Source: an uncultured Bacteroidales bacterium (GTDB taxonomy: Bacteria; Bacteroidota; Bacteroidia; Bacteroidales; Salinivirgaceae). Taken from it: DNA of 64,000 bases. The position numbers were made by a program, and so were the translations under genes. Positions 53,492 to 61,721 of the stretch are shown piece after piece. Position 1 is the stretch's first letter; each line of letters starts with the position of its first letter. The notes under the pieces are model-generated. The model made no database searches. It was not told the origin of the DNA and saw only the letters and a program-made list of their open reading frames with translations. The DNA lies in contig CALJOM010000011.1 of NCBI GenBank assembly GCA_937981765.1, positions 90,804 to 154,803 of the forward strand. The letters run 5' to 3'.

Positions 53492-54514
53492 CTAAACAAT
53501 TTGCGCCAATATTTTTTTTACCAAAGTAGAGGATGGAGGAAAGTTGTTTTTGTCAAAATACTCTATATCAGGAATATTCAATAGTGGATTATTCACATGC
53601 ACCAGCGTTGTGAAAATCCGTTGGTGGGAGAGAATGTGGGGTTTTGGTATGGTAACCATTTTCGATACCCTTAGGACCATATCAGGATATTTCTTTTTGA
53701 AAGCCATAAGAAAATCGAGTTCATTAGCTGAAGATGTTTCAATTAGAGGGAATTCCCAAAGTCCGCCCCAAATGTCGTTGAAATTTCGTCTGCTAAAAGC
53801 AATCAAGCCATTCTTACTATGTACAAGATACCAGAAATATCTATCTTTTTTGGGGATTTTAGTTGCTTTTAATGGATAATCCATTTGTGTACCTGTTGCA
53901 TGTGCACAACAAATTGCGTTTAATGGGCATATTCGACATTGTGGATTTTTTGGTGTACAAATTAGGGCACTTAAATCCATTAGCGCCTGATTACCATCAC
54001 CCGGGCAATTGAAAGGGAAAAAACGTTTCAATTCGTTCATGGCCTGTTTTTCAAAAACCGAAGTTCCCATAACTTCTTTAATGCAGCCTACTCGGGCAGC
54101 AATACGTTTCAGATTACCATCTAAAGCAATAACAGGCTCGTTAAAAGCAATGCTTGCAATAGCTGCTGCGGTGTAGGTTCCAATGCCTGGTATTTTTTTA
54201 AGTTCGTGGAGCGATTTAGGAAGTAATCCATCATAATGCTCCACAGTAAATTTAGCCCCTTGGTGAATTAAAAACGCACGCCGGTAATATCCTAATCCTT
54301 GCCAGATTGTATAAACAGCTTCCATTGGGCTATTGGCTAACGTCTTTATGTCGGGAAACTTTTCCAGAAAGCGCAAGTAATATTCAATCCCCTGGGCAAC
54401 CCGTGTTTGTTGAAGAATAATTTCACTAACCCAAATTTTATAGGGGTCTAAATCTTCACGCCAGGGTAATTGCCGATGGTTTTTCTGGTACCATGCAAGA
54501 AGATTTATAGCCAT
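53492..54514 (-). CDS. mutY: A/G-specific adenine glycosylase
   Basis: The 340-residue protein has the MutY N-terminal LPWREDLDPYKIWVSEIILQ with the catalytic Glu, the helix-hairpin-helix LKKIPGIGTYTAAAIASIAF followed by the catalytic Asp in VIALDGNLKRI, and the [4Fe-4S] cluster cysteines in the pattern C-x6-C-x2-C-x5-C (CTPKNPQCRICPLNAIC). The C-terminal Nudix-like 8-oxoG recognition domain (residues about 225-335) is present but weakly conserved, as usual. MutY removes adenine opposite 8-oxoguanine. It is monocistronic and divergent from the hydrogenase operon. Confidence 0.95.
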   Translation of the reverse strand: MAINLLAWYQKNHRQLPWREDLDPYKIWVSEIILQQTRVAQGIEYYLRFLEKFPDIKTLANSPMEAVYTIWQGLGYYRRAFLIHQGAKFTVEHYDGLLPKSLHELKKIPGIGTYTAAAIASIAFNEPVIALDGNLKRIAARVGCIKEVMGTSVFEKQAMNELKRFFPFNCPGDGNQALMDLSALICTPKNPQCRICPLNAICCAHATGTQMDYPLKATKIPKKDRYFWYLVHSKNGLIAFSRRNFNDIWGGLWEFPLIETSSANELDFLMAFKKKYPDMVLRVSKMVTIPKPHILSHQRIFTTLVHVNNPLLNIPDIEYFDKNNFPPSSTLVKKILAQIV

Positions 54515-54889
54515 ATTTTCCCATCATTAAAGTATGGCAAAAGTACAGTTTTTGTCATTTCCACCCCTGTTAAATAGATTATTTCAAAATGTAAAACACC
54601 AAATACGGTAATGGTAAAAAATATCACACAAGGTAAAAAACACAAAATAAGAATAATAGATATAAGTTGCAAAAAAAAGTAACCAAAATTCGCTGAAAAA
54701 AAGATAAAGGCTTGCAGGGAAAATAAAAAAATTTATGAACGATAAAATAAGCACATAATGAGACAGATATGGTTGTTAAAAAAAATAGAAATGACAAATA
54801 TCATATATTAATATGTTGCATATCATGTATTGAAACCAACAGAGTTTATATTTTGGTTGCGAAAAATCAGAAAATATAGGAGGTGAATT
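54515..54889. other. Divergent intergenic region, mutY / hydrogenase operon
   Basis: This 375-bp AT-rich region separates mutY (minus) from hydC (plus). I see no gene or RNA in it. TACTTTTG on the minus strand (54538-54545) is a good -7 element 23 bp before the mutY ATG. For the hydrogenase operon there is only an imperfect candidate (TATATTTTG around 54847). The region before the ribosome-binding site is long enough to hold regulatory sites for redox or fermentation control, but no recognisable operator was found. Confidence 0.5.
54878..54886 (+). promoter_or_regulatory. Strong Shine-Dalgarno of hydC
   Basis: AGGAGGTGA, a near-perfect anti-16S match, ends 3 bp before the hydC ATG. Such strong Shine-Dalgarno sequences are uncommon in Bacteroidota and rare elsewhere in this window, suggesting high translation or acquired origin of the operon. 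Confidence 0.65.
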
Positions 54890-55363
54890 ATGGCATTATT
54901 ACAGGAAAGAGTAAAGGAACTTGTAGCAAAATATGGTCGTAGCCGAGAAAATTTGTTACCGGTTCTTCAAGGAATTGCTGATACGGAGCACTATGTGAGC
55001 GAATATGCAATGCAACTGGTGGCCGAAGAAATGGGTTTGTCTGCTGCCGATGTATACGGTACGGCAACCTTTTACAGTTTCATGGAAACAACACCTAGAG
55101 GCAAGTATATCATTCGGGTTTGTAAAACAATCTCATGTTTTATGAAGGGAAAAAATCAAATTCTACTTGCCTTGGAAGAGGCACTTAAAATTAAGCTGGG
55201 CGAAACCACTCCCGATCGTATGTTCACCTTGTTGGAAACAAACTGTTTGGGTTGGTGTCATAAAGCACCGGCAATGCTGATTAACGATGACGTTCATGTA
55301 GACCTGACCATCGAAAAGGTGCATCAAATAATCCGTGAATACAAACAAAAAGCTAACAATTAA
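54890..55363 (+). CDS. hydC: NAD-linked [FeFe] hydrogenase subunit HydC (NuoE-like)
   Basis: The 157-residue protein is the thioredoxin-like NuoE/HydC fold. It starts with a helical bundle (about 1-60) and carries the [2Fe-2S] ligands in Cys-x4-Cys (VCKTISCFMKG) and Cys-x3-Cys (NCLGWCHKAPAM). GTATFYSFMETTPRGKYIIR is a typical NuoE core. It passes electrons between the flavin subunit HydB and the catalytic subunit. It is first in a three-gene operon, 12 bp before hydB, and has an unusually strong ribosome-binding site. Subunit naming follows the trimeric HydABC convention. Confidence 0.92.
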   Translation: MALLQERVKELVAKYGRSRENLLPVLQGIADTEHYVSEYAMQLVAEEMGLSAADVYGTATFYSFMETTPRGKYIIRVCKTISCFMKGKNQILLALEEALKIKLGETTPDRMFTLLETNCLGWCHKAPAMLINDDVHVDLTIEKVHQIIREYKQKANN

Positions 55364-55375
55364 AGATCGCTAGAT

Positions 55376-56557
55376 ATGGGAAAAAATGTATTAAAGCGTA
55401 TTGACCTGATATTCAAACACGAAGACGATTGCCATGAGGTTCTTCAAAAAACATTGAAAAGGTCTGACGATGAGCTTATTAACGAACTAATTGGCTCAGG
55501 ATTAAAAGGTAGGGGAGGTGCCGGTTTTCCCACCGGATTAAAATGGAAACTCACCCGTGAGGCACAAGGCGATGTAAAATACGTTATCTGCAATGCCGAT
55601 GAAGGCGAGCCCGGAACTTTCAAAGACCGTGAAATATTAGCTACCGTTCCATATAAGGTTTTAACGGGGATGGCTGTATGCGGTAAAATTATCGGTGCAA
55701 CCAACGGTTACATATATTTAAGGGGAGAATATCGCTACTTAGTAAAAGACCTGGAGGCTGAAATCAATAAGTTTCACAAAATTTGCGATGAGGTAGGCTT
55801 AAATTTCCGGATAAAAATTTTTCTCGGATACGGAGCCTATATTTGCGGGGAAGAGAGTGCGCTGTTCGAATCTATGGAAGGTAAGCGCGGTGAACCACGT
55901 AACAAACCCCCATTCCCAACCGAATTTGGATATATGGGCAAACCCACGGTAATTAATAACGTTGAAACGTTGGCCCACACCTGGACAATTTTCAAATACG
56001 GTGCAAAAAAATTCCGCGACCTGGGTGTTCAAGACAGCCGCGGATCAAAACTATTCTCTATTTCCGGCGATACTCCGATTCCGGGAATCTATGAATTAGA
56101 GTTAGGTATGACCGTGGAAGAATTTGTGGAAGACTTTGGCGATGGTGATACAAAAGCCGTTCAGGTGGGAGGTGCATCTGGATTTTGCGTGCCCCGTAAA
56201 AAGTTCCGCGATATTGCCATTGGATATCAGGGGAAATTAACCGGAATATCACTTCCTACAGGGGGGTCCATGATGTTGTTCAACAGTTCCCGTTCGATGT
56301 ACAATGTGCTGCATAACTATCTGGAGTTTTTTGCCGAAGAGTCATGCGGTCAATGCACTCCATGCCGAGTTGGGACGCAACAGTTGTTGCAAGGGATTAA
56401 GGCTGTGAAACGAGGCGAAAAACCGGCCGCTTATCTCGATAAACTTCTGTCACTTTCCGAGACCATGAAAGCCACAGCAAAGTGTGGCCTCGGACAATCT
56501 GTTGCCAATTCATTCCAATCAATAGTTGAAAACTTTCGCGAAGAAATGATTTACTAA
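55376..56557 (+). CDS. hydB: NAD-linked [FeFe] hydrogenase subunit HydB (NuoF-like flavoprotein)
   Basis: The 393-residue NuoF-like subunit has the FMN/NADH motifs GRGGAGFPTGLKWKL, ICNADEGEPGTFKDR and YGAYICGEESALFESMEGKR, a soluble-ligand-binding region (about 230-310), and a C-terminal [4Fe-4S] motif SCGQCTPCRVGTQQLL with a later Cys (KCGLGQ). It oxidises NADH or reduces NAD+. It is notably short: many bifurcating HydB proteins carry an N-terminal thioredoxin-like [2Fe-2S] domain and C-terminal 2x[4Fe-4S] ferredoxin domains, and both are missing here. That makes pure NAD-linked activity at least as likely as ferredoxin-dependent bifurcation. It is 14 bp before hydA. Confidence 0.93.
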   Translation: MGKNVLKRIDLIFKHEDDCHEVLQKTLKRSDDELINELIGSGLKGRGGAGFPTGLKWKLTREAQGDVKYVICNADEGEPGTFKDREILATVPYKVLTGMAVCGKIIGATNGYIYLRGEYRYLVKDLEAEINKFHKICDEVGLNFRIKIFLGYGAYICGEESALFESMEGKRGEPRNKPPFPTEFGYMGKPTVINNVETLAHTWTIFKYGAKKFRDLGVQDSRGSKLFSISGDTPIPGIYELELGMTVEEFVEDFGDGDTKAVQVGGASGFCVPRKKFRDIAIGYQGKLTGISLPTGGSMMLFNSSRSMYNVLHNYLEFFAEESCGQCTPCRVGTQQLLQGIKAVKRGEKPAAYLDKLLSLSETMKATAKCGLGQSVANSFQSIVENFREEMIY

Positions 56558-56571
56558 AAATACCAAAATCT

Positions 56572-58362
56572 ATGAGTAATACAGTAAACTTAACAATAAA
56601 CGGCTTTGATGTATCGGTGCCTAAGGGTACTACAGTTTTAGAAGCTGCCGAACTGCTTGGTATCAAAATACCGGTTTTATGCTTTCATAAAGACCTCTGC
56701 ATTGCAGGAAACTGCCGTGTTTGTGTGGTAGAGCAAGTGGGATCTAAAAAGCTTGTGGCTGCCTGTGCCACACCTGTACATGAAGGGATGGAGATTTTGA
56801 CCAATAGCTTGTTGGTTAGAAATTCCAGAAAGCATATGATTGAGCTTCTCCTGTCGGAACACAATGCCGACTGTACAAAGTGTTACCGAAACGGAAACTG
56901 CGAACTTCAGGATTTAGCATCAGAGTATAAAATCACCAATCAGGATTTTATCGATTTGGCTGTATCGAGAGCCTACACCATCGACGCATTCTCACCTTCC
57001 ATTCTTAAGGACGATAGTCGCTGTATTCGTTGTCAGCGTTGTGTTCGTACATGCGATGAGCTACAAAGCGTCGGTGCGCTGGCTGTAGCTCATAAGGGTG
57101 ACCACATGAAGATTTCTACCTTTTTCAACAAACCTATCAGTGAGGTAGTTTGCACCAATTGCGGTCAATGTGTTATACACTGTCCAACCGGTGCGCTTAT
57201 CGAGAGGAACTATATAGAAGAAGTTTGGACGGCTATTGCTGATCCAACCAAACATGTGGTGGTTCAAACTGCCCCTGCCGTTCGCATTGGATTAGGGGAA
57301 GAGTTAGGCTTGAGCCCGGGCGAACGAGTTACGGGCAAAATGATAGCAGCTCTTCGACGTTTAGGGTTTAATTCTGTTTTAGATACTGATTTTACGGCTG
57401 ATTTAACAATTCTTGAGGAAGGAACAGAGTTACTCCATCGTCTGGAAAAGGTGCTTGTAGAAAAAGATGAGAAATACAAGTTACCCATGACAACGAGTTG
57501 CTCCCCAGGATGGGTAAAATTCTTTGAACATATCTACCCCGATATGCTAGATCACATGTCGACTTGTAAATCTCCGCAACAAATGTTTGGAGCCCTAGCA
57601 AAAACGTATTATGCTAAAAAAATAGGGGTTGACCCGGAGAATATTGTAAGTGTTTCCATTATGCCGTGCACGGCTAAGAAATTTGAGGCAAATCGTCCAG
57701 AAATGCGAGATAGTGGATATAAGGATGTAGATTATGTGTTGACAACCCGTGAGTTGGCTATCATGATCAAGCAGGCGGGGATTGAGTTTGCCGATCTTCC
57801 TGAGGAAAAGTACGATTCGATTATGGGTAAATCTTCTGGTGCAGGGGTGATTTTTGGAACCACCGGTGGAGTTATGGAGGCGGCTTTGCGTACTGCTTAT
57901 GAGATTGTTACCGGTCGCGAAGTGCCTTTCGAAAACTTAAACATTACGCCGGTTCGAGGCTTGGAGGGTGTTAAAGAGGCTAAAATAAAAATTGAAGGAT
58001 GCAAGCCGGAATGGAAGTTCCTGGAGGGCGTTGAACTGAAGTGCGCAGTTGCTCACACACTTGCTAACGCTCGTAAGGTTATGGATTTGGTAAAATCCGG
58101 AAAAGCCGATTATCATTTCATTGAGGTTATGGCATGTCCGGGTGGATGCCTTGGTGGTGGTGGACAACCCATTCCAACTACGCCCGAAATACGGCAAAAA
58201 CGTATGCAGGCTATCTATGAAGAGGATATGTCGTTACCAATCAGGAAATCGCACGAAAACCCGGAGGTTCAGCAACTGTACAAGGAGTTCCTAGGGGAGC
58301 CTTATGGGCATCTGTCTCATAAACTGTTGCATACAGAATACGTTGAACGTCAACGCTATTAA
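56572..58362 (+). CDS. hydA: [FeFe] hydrogenase catalytic subunit HydA (multi-cluster type)
   Basis: The 596-residue catalytic subunit has an N-terminal [2Fe-2S] domain (CIAGNCRVCVVEQ and a later CATPV Cys), a His-Cys3 [4Fe-4S] motif (HNADCTKCYRNGNCELQ), two ferredoxin clusters (CIRCQRCVRTCDE and CTNCGQCVIHCPTGAL) and the H-cluster motifs L1 TSCSPGWVKF (Cys310), L2 MPCTAKKFE and L3 EVMACPGGCLGGGGQP. It makes or oxidises H2. Ser311 replaces the proton-relay Cys found in TSCCPGW of CpI-type enzymes. No HydEFG maturases are in the window. It ends in a clear terminator. Together with HydB and HydC it probably reoxidises NADH during fermentation. Confidence 0.95.
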   Translation: MSNTVNLTINGFDVSVPKGTTVLEAAELLGIKIPVLCFHKDLCIAGNCRVCVVEQVGSKKLVAACATPVHEGMEILTNSLLVRNSRKHMIELLLSEHNADCTKCYRNGNCELQDLASEYKITNQDFIDLAVSRAYTIDAFSPSILKDDSRCIRCQRCVRTCDELQSVGALAVAHKGDHMKISTFFNKPISEVVCTNCGQCVIHCPTGALIERNYIEEVWTAIADPTKHVVVQTAPAVRIGLGEELGLSPGERVTGKMIAALRRLGFNSVLDTDFTADLTILEEGTELLHRLEKVLVEKDEKYKLPMTTSCSPGWVKFFEHIYPDMLDHMSTCKSPQQMFGALAKTYYAKKIGVDPENIVSVSIMPCTAKKFEANRPEMRDSGYKDVDYVLTTRELAIMIKQAGIEFADLPEEKYDSIMGKSSGAGVIFGTTGGVMEAALRTAYEIVTGREVPFENLNITPVRGLEGVKEAKIKIEGCKPEWKFLEGVELKCAVAHTLANARKVMDLVKSGKADYHFIEVMACPGGCLGGGGQPIPTTPEIRQKRMQAIYEEDMSLPIRKSHENPEVQQLYKEFLGEPYGHLSHKLLHTEYVERQRY

Positions 58363-58380
58363 GATAGTGGTACAAAACGA

Positions 58381-58413
58381 AAAAGGCTGTCGTGTAAACG
58401 TCAGCCTTTTTTT
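58381..58413. terminator. Intrinsic terminator after hydA, likely bidirectional
   Basis: AAAAGGCTG (58381-58389) pairs with CAGCCTTTT (58402-58410), followed by TTT, between the convergent hydA and ilvE genes. The core AAGGCTGT/CAGCCTT is shared with the terminator at 28971, suggesting a recurring terminator sequence in this genome. Confidence 0.85.
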
Positions 58414-58426
58414 AAGAGGGGAAATC

Positions 58427-59449
58427 TTATTCTATGAATGTAATCCAGTTGTGGGGGTCGGGGATTTCACCGCATTGAATGCCGAGCAATGTGTTGTAGA
58501 GCTTGGTTGAAATTGGTCCTGGAAGGCCATCTTTGCAGTAGGTGTAAACCACACCCTTGTCGATATCGTTAATTTCGCCAATAGGTGTTATTACGGCAGC
58601 GGTTCCGCAAGCGCCAACCTCTTCAAACGAAGGAAGTTCGTCGATGTGAATCGGACGGCGTTCTACCTTTAACCCTAAATCTTCAGCCAGTTGAATCAGG
58701 CTCATGTTGGTTATTGAAGGAAGTATGGAGGTAGATTTTGGAGTTATATAGGTGTTGTTTTTAATGGCAAAGAAGTTGGCGGCACCAATTTCATCGATGT
58801 ATTTTTTTTCGCAGCAATCCAGATACATTGGTGAACTGTATCCGGCATCTTTTGCTTTTTTAAAACCGCGCAAACTAGCAGCATAGTTTCCTCCCACTTT
58901 AAAAGTACCGGTTCCTAGTGGTGCGGCACGATCGCTATCGCGAATAATAGCTATTTTAACGGGATTAAAACCCTCTTTAAAGTATGGACCAACTGGAGTA
59001 ACGAACACCACAAAAAGAAATTCCTTTGCCGGGCCAATTCCTACCTCGGCACCAGAACCTATCAACAAAGGGCGTATGTATAATGATGCTCCTGTTCCGT
59101 AGGGTGGAATAAATCGTTCGTTAAGTTTTACGGCTTTGATAACAGCATCTCGGAATAGCTCATCGGGCACTTCGGCCATGCGTATCCCTTGAGCAGTGTT
59201 TTGCATTCGTTTAGCATTTTCTTGCCATCGAAATAAACGGATTTTTCCATCTTTCCCACGATAGGCTTTTAACCCCTCGAAAGCTTCCTGTCCGTAGTGA
59301 AGAGCAGTGGCTGCCATATGAATGGACAAATACTCCGAACTTGAAATTTCCAATTCTCCCCATTTACCGTCTCGATAATAGCAACGAACGTTATAGTCGG
59401 TGGGGACATAGCCGAATTTTAGTTCACTCCAGTTTAGATTGGGTTTCAT
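58427..59449 (-). CDS. ilvE: Branched-chain amino acid aminotransferase
   Basis: The 340-residue class IV aminotransferase has the YGQEAFEGLKAYRGKDGKIR start motif, the PLP-lysine region in GTGTFKVGGNYAAS, and ITNMSLIQLAEDLGLKVERR followed by VGACGTAAVITPIGEI, specific to type II BCATs. It transaminates Leu, Ile and Val with 2-oxoglutarate in synthesis or breakdown. No other ilv genes are adjacent, so it is a stand-alone gene. A -7 promoter element (59479) lies upstream. Confidence 0.94.
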   Translation of the reverse strand: MKPNLNWSELKFGYVPTDYNVRCYYRDGKWGELEISSSEYLSIHMAATALHYGQEAFEGLKAYRGKDGKIRLFRWQENAKRMQNTAQGIRMAEVPDELFRDAVIKAVKLNERFIPPYGTGASLYIRPLLIGSGAEVGIGPAKEFLFVVFVTPVGPYFKEGFNPVKIAIIRDSDRAAPLGTGTFKVGGNYAASLRGFKKAKDAGYSSPMYLDCCEKKYIDEIGAANFFAIKNNTYITPKSTSILPSITNMSLIQLAEDLGLKVERRPIHIDELPSFEEVGACGTAAVITPIGEINDIDKGVVYTYCKDGLPGPISTKLYNTLLGIQCGEIPDPHNWITFIE

Positions 59450-59478
59450 TGCAAACGTTTTAAAAGATTATACTAGGG

Positions 59479-59486
59479 CAAAGGTA
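59479..59486 (-). promoter_or_regulatory. Bacteroidota -7 promoter element upstream of ilvE
   Basis: TACCTTTG on the minus strand matches TAnnTTTG 29 bp before the ilvE ATG at 59449. No well-placed -33 element was seen. Confidence 0.45.
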
Positions 59487-59601
59487 AAAAATATTGTGGA
59501 TTAAATTAGTACTAAAAACATATTTAGTAGACATCTTTTATTTATTGTGCGTGTTTTTTGAATTCCCAAATCCTAAATATTAAATGCTTTCCCAAAACGT
59601 T

Positions 59602-60348
59602 CTATGAGGTGTATTTGTTAAGCAGAAAGGTTTCTCCGTCATAGCATCCATAAGAAAAATGGGTTAACCAATCTCCAAGGGTTATAAAAAGACTTTGGTT
59701 ATTTTTAATAGGTTCAATAAGTGGACGGTGTCGATGTCCAAATACATAAAAATCGTGGTGCTGTGAGCGTTCTAGTTCTACGGCATATTGAAACAGTATG
59801 TCGGTATTTCGGTCGAATGGTTCGGCCACCAAACCTTTGGAATATCTACTGTTTTTGCTCCAATTTAGGGCGAATTTTAAAGCAATGTTTGGATGAAGCC
59901 CAGCAAAAAGCCAGCGAAGTGTTTTATTAGTGAATATTTTTTTCAGTCTTTTGTAGCCATAGTCTCCATTACCCAACCCGTCGCCGTGAGCCATGTAAAA
60001 CAACTTTCCCCTTAGGGAAACTTGATAGGGTGAACGGTGTAGAATGATTCCAGCTTCGCTGGTAAGATAATCGGTGAGCCAGAGATCGTGGTTCCCTACA
60101 AAGTAATGCACCGGTATTCCTTTATCGGAAAATTGTGCAATTCTACCAATGATTCGTGTATATCCACGGGGGACAACTCGTTTGTACTCAAACCAGAAAT
60201 CAAAAATATCGCCCAATAAATAGAGTTCTTCGGTATGGTCTATGATGGAATCGAGCCAGTGGGCGAAACGGAGTTCACGCTCTCTACCTTCGATATATCC
60301 GGGAAATCCAAGATGAACATCGGATGCAAAGTATATTTTTTTTTGCAT
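59602..60348 (-). CDS. UDP-2,3-diacylglucosamine diphosphatase-like metallophosphatase
   Basis: The 248-residue calcineurin-like phosphatase has the metal motifs FASDVHLG, LGDIFDFWFEY, VGNHDLWL, YMAHGDGLG and VFGHRHRPLIE in the order and spacing of LpxH-type enzymes. In Bacteroidota LpxH homologues cleave UDP-2,3-diacylglucosamine to lipid X in lipid A synthesis; the sequence is consistent but LpxH and other members of the group (for example LpxH2-like) are hard to tell apart. It starts 18 bp after the TlpA-like lipoprotein, so probably one transcript. Confidence 0.86.
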   Translation of the reverse strand: MQKKIYFASDVHLGFPGYIEGRERELRFAHWLDSIIDHTEELYLLGDIFDFWFEYKRVVPRGYTRIIGRIAQFSDKGIPVHYFVGNHDLWLTDYLTSEAGIILHRSPYQVSLRGKLFYMAHGDGLGNGDYGYKRLKKIFTNKTLRWLFAGLHPNIALKFALNWSKNSRYSKGLVAEPFDRNTDILFQYAVELERSQHHDFYVFGHRHRPLIEPIKNNQSLFITLGDWLTHFSYGCYDGETFLLNKYTS

Positions 60349-60366
60349 GCTGTGTAATAGTTACGG

Positions 60367-61569
60367 TTAGTTCTGGGTTGGCTGAGCAGGCCCAGGTTTA
60401 GGCCTCACCGCCGGAAGTTGGGCGTTTAGTTTTTCAACAAGAGCTGTTCCGTAAAGATCGCGGCCAATAATTTTGCCTTCAGCATCCAATAAAAAGTTTG
60501 AAGGAATGCCTTTTACATTATAGGCTTTGGCTGCCTGCGATTCCCAGAATCGGAGGTCGCTGACGTTTATCCACGGAAGATTATCGGCTTTTATGGCATT
60601 TTTCCATTGTTCAGGGTCGGTATCGAGAGAAACCTGATATATGGTAAATTTTCTCCAGCGAAATTGGTTAAAGATTCGGAGTAATTCTCGGTTATTCAGC
60701 CTACATGGTTTGCTCCACGATGCCCAAAAGTCTACCAGAACATAATTCCCAAGGAGTGACGATAGTTTTACCGTATCTCCGGCAGGGGTTGGCAGCGCTA
60801 TTTCGGGGGCAATGTTTCCAGAGCTCAATTGTTGTTCAAGAGTTTGGTGGGTTAACACACGTGCTTTATTTATTGCAACAAAGTGTTTTAATGTTTCGGC
60901 AATAGTTGTCCCCTGATATTTGCTATTCACAGCGGAATCTACCATCTCAAATATTTCATAATCATTAATTATGGAAAATATGGGTGTAACCCCTAACCGC
61001 AACGATAGGATTACATAGGAAACTAACGGGTATTGATTTTGGAGAATAATATTTTCTAGGTATTCCCGCTGGCTGCGTTTTATCTCAAGTGCTTGGCGGT
61101 GAAGGTTTTCCATGATTGATAGAAGTTGGGGGGAATTCTCATGTAGGCGGTATTCCAGGTTTAGGCTGTCGATTTTTAAGTTTGCTTGTATGTTTTGATG
61201 CATAATATTGCGTAATTGTATCGAATTTTCACTTCCTGAAATACTACAGGTAGATAACAAATCTGTAGCTTTACCAAAAATTGAGACTTTTTCGCCCGGT
61301 AGGATTACTAATCTTAGATAGTTTTCCGGATCGATATACAACAGAAAATCTTTGGGTTCATCAATGTTAATAAAGAATTCGAAATTGCCGTTGAGGGTTA
61401 AAACGGTACTGTCGAGCTTTTCTCCTTTAATTGTCATGTCGCGGAGATACACTGTTTTCCCCATTCCATCTTCAATAACTCCTTTGATAACAGGGGTTTC
61501 TGTTTTCTCGCTACATGCGTGTAGCATCAGGATAAGAAAGATTATTCCAAATAACCGTGGTTTTGACAT
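60367..61569 (-). CDS. TlpA/DUF4369-type thioredoxin-like lipoprotein with Ser in place of first CxxC cysteine
   Basis: The 400-residue protein has a lipoprotein signal (MSKPRLFGIIFLILMLHAC, Cys19), a DUF4369-like N-terminal domain (about 25-125: IKGVIEDGMGKTVYLRD), a helical middle, and a thioredoxin-fold AhpC/TSA domain (about 245-385: VDFWASWSKPC ... VKGIPSNFLLDAEGKIIGRD). The usual WCxPC active site is W-S-K-P-C (Ser286, Cys289), so it cannot form the internal disulfide and may act as a monothiol or binding protein. It probably works in the periplasm. It lies upstream of the LpxH-like gene with an 18-bp gap. Confidence 0.88.
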   Translation of the reverse strand: MSKPRLFGIIFLILMLHACSEKTETPVIKGVIEDGMGKTVYLRDMTIKGEKLDSTVLTLNGNFEFFINIDEPKDFLLYIDPENYLRLVILPGEKVSIFGKATDLLSTCSISGSENSIQLRNIMHQNIQANLKIDSLNLEYRLHENSPQLLSIMENLHRQALEIKRSQREYLENIILQNQYPLVSYVILSLRLGVTPIFSIINDYEIFEMVDSAVNSKYQGTTIAETLKHFVAINKARVLTHQTLEQQLSSGNIAPEIALPTPAGDTVKLSSLLGNYVLVDFWASWSKPCRLNNRELLRIFNQFRWRKFTIYQVSLDTDPEQWKNAIKADNLPWINVSDLRFWESQAAKAYNVKGIPSNFLLDAEGKIIGRDLYGTALVEKLNAQLPAVRPKPGPAQPTQN

Positions 61570-61624
61570 GGCTTTAAATTTCTGTTGCGTGTGGTTTATA
61601 TGTCGATTTTTTGTCTCTTTTCTG

Positions 61625-61632
61625 CAAAGTTA
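61625..61632 (-). promoter_or_regulatory. Bacteroidota -7 promoter element upstream of TlpA-like gene
   Basis: TAACTTTG on the minus strand matches TAnnTTTG, 55 bp before the ATG at 61569. No canonical -33 element was found. Confidence 0.42.
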
Positions 61633-61675
61633 GTATATTTTAGGTTGACAGCCTGTGGGTGATTAATAAAAAAGA

Positions 61676-61702
61676 ACCCCGAAAGATACGTTCCTTCGGG
61701 GT
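61676..61702 (-). terminator. Intrinsic terminator of FISUMP-protein gene
   Basis: ACCCCGAA (61676-61683) pairs with TTCGGGGT (61695-61702). On the minus strand it is followed by TCTTTTTTATT, terminating the gene that ends at 61722. The plus strand also has a short T run (ATTTTT), so it may work both ways. Confidence 0.85.
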
Positions 61703-61721
61703 ATTTTTGTGGGGTAGTTAA

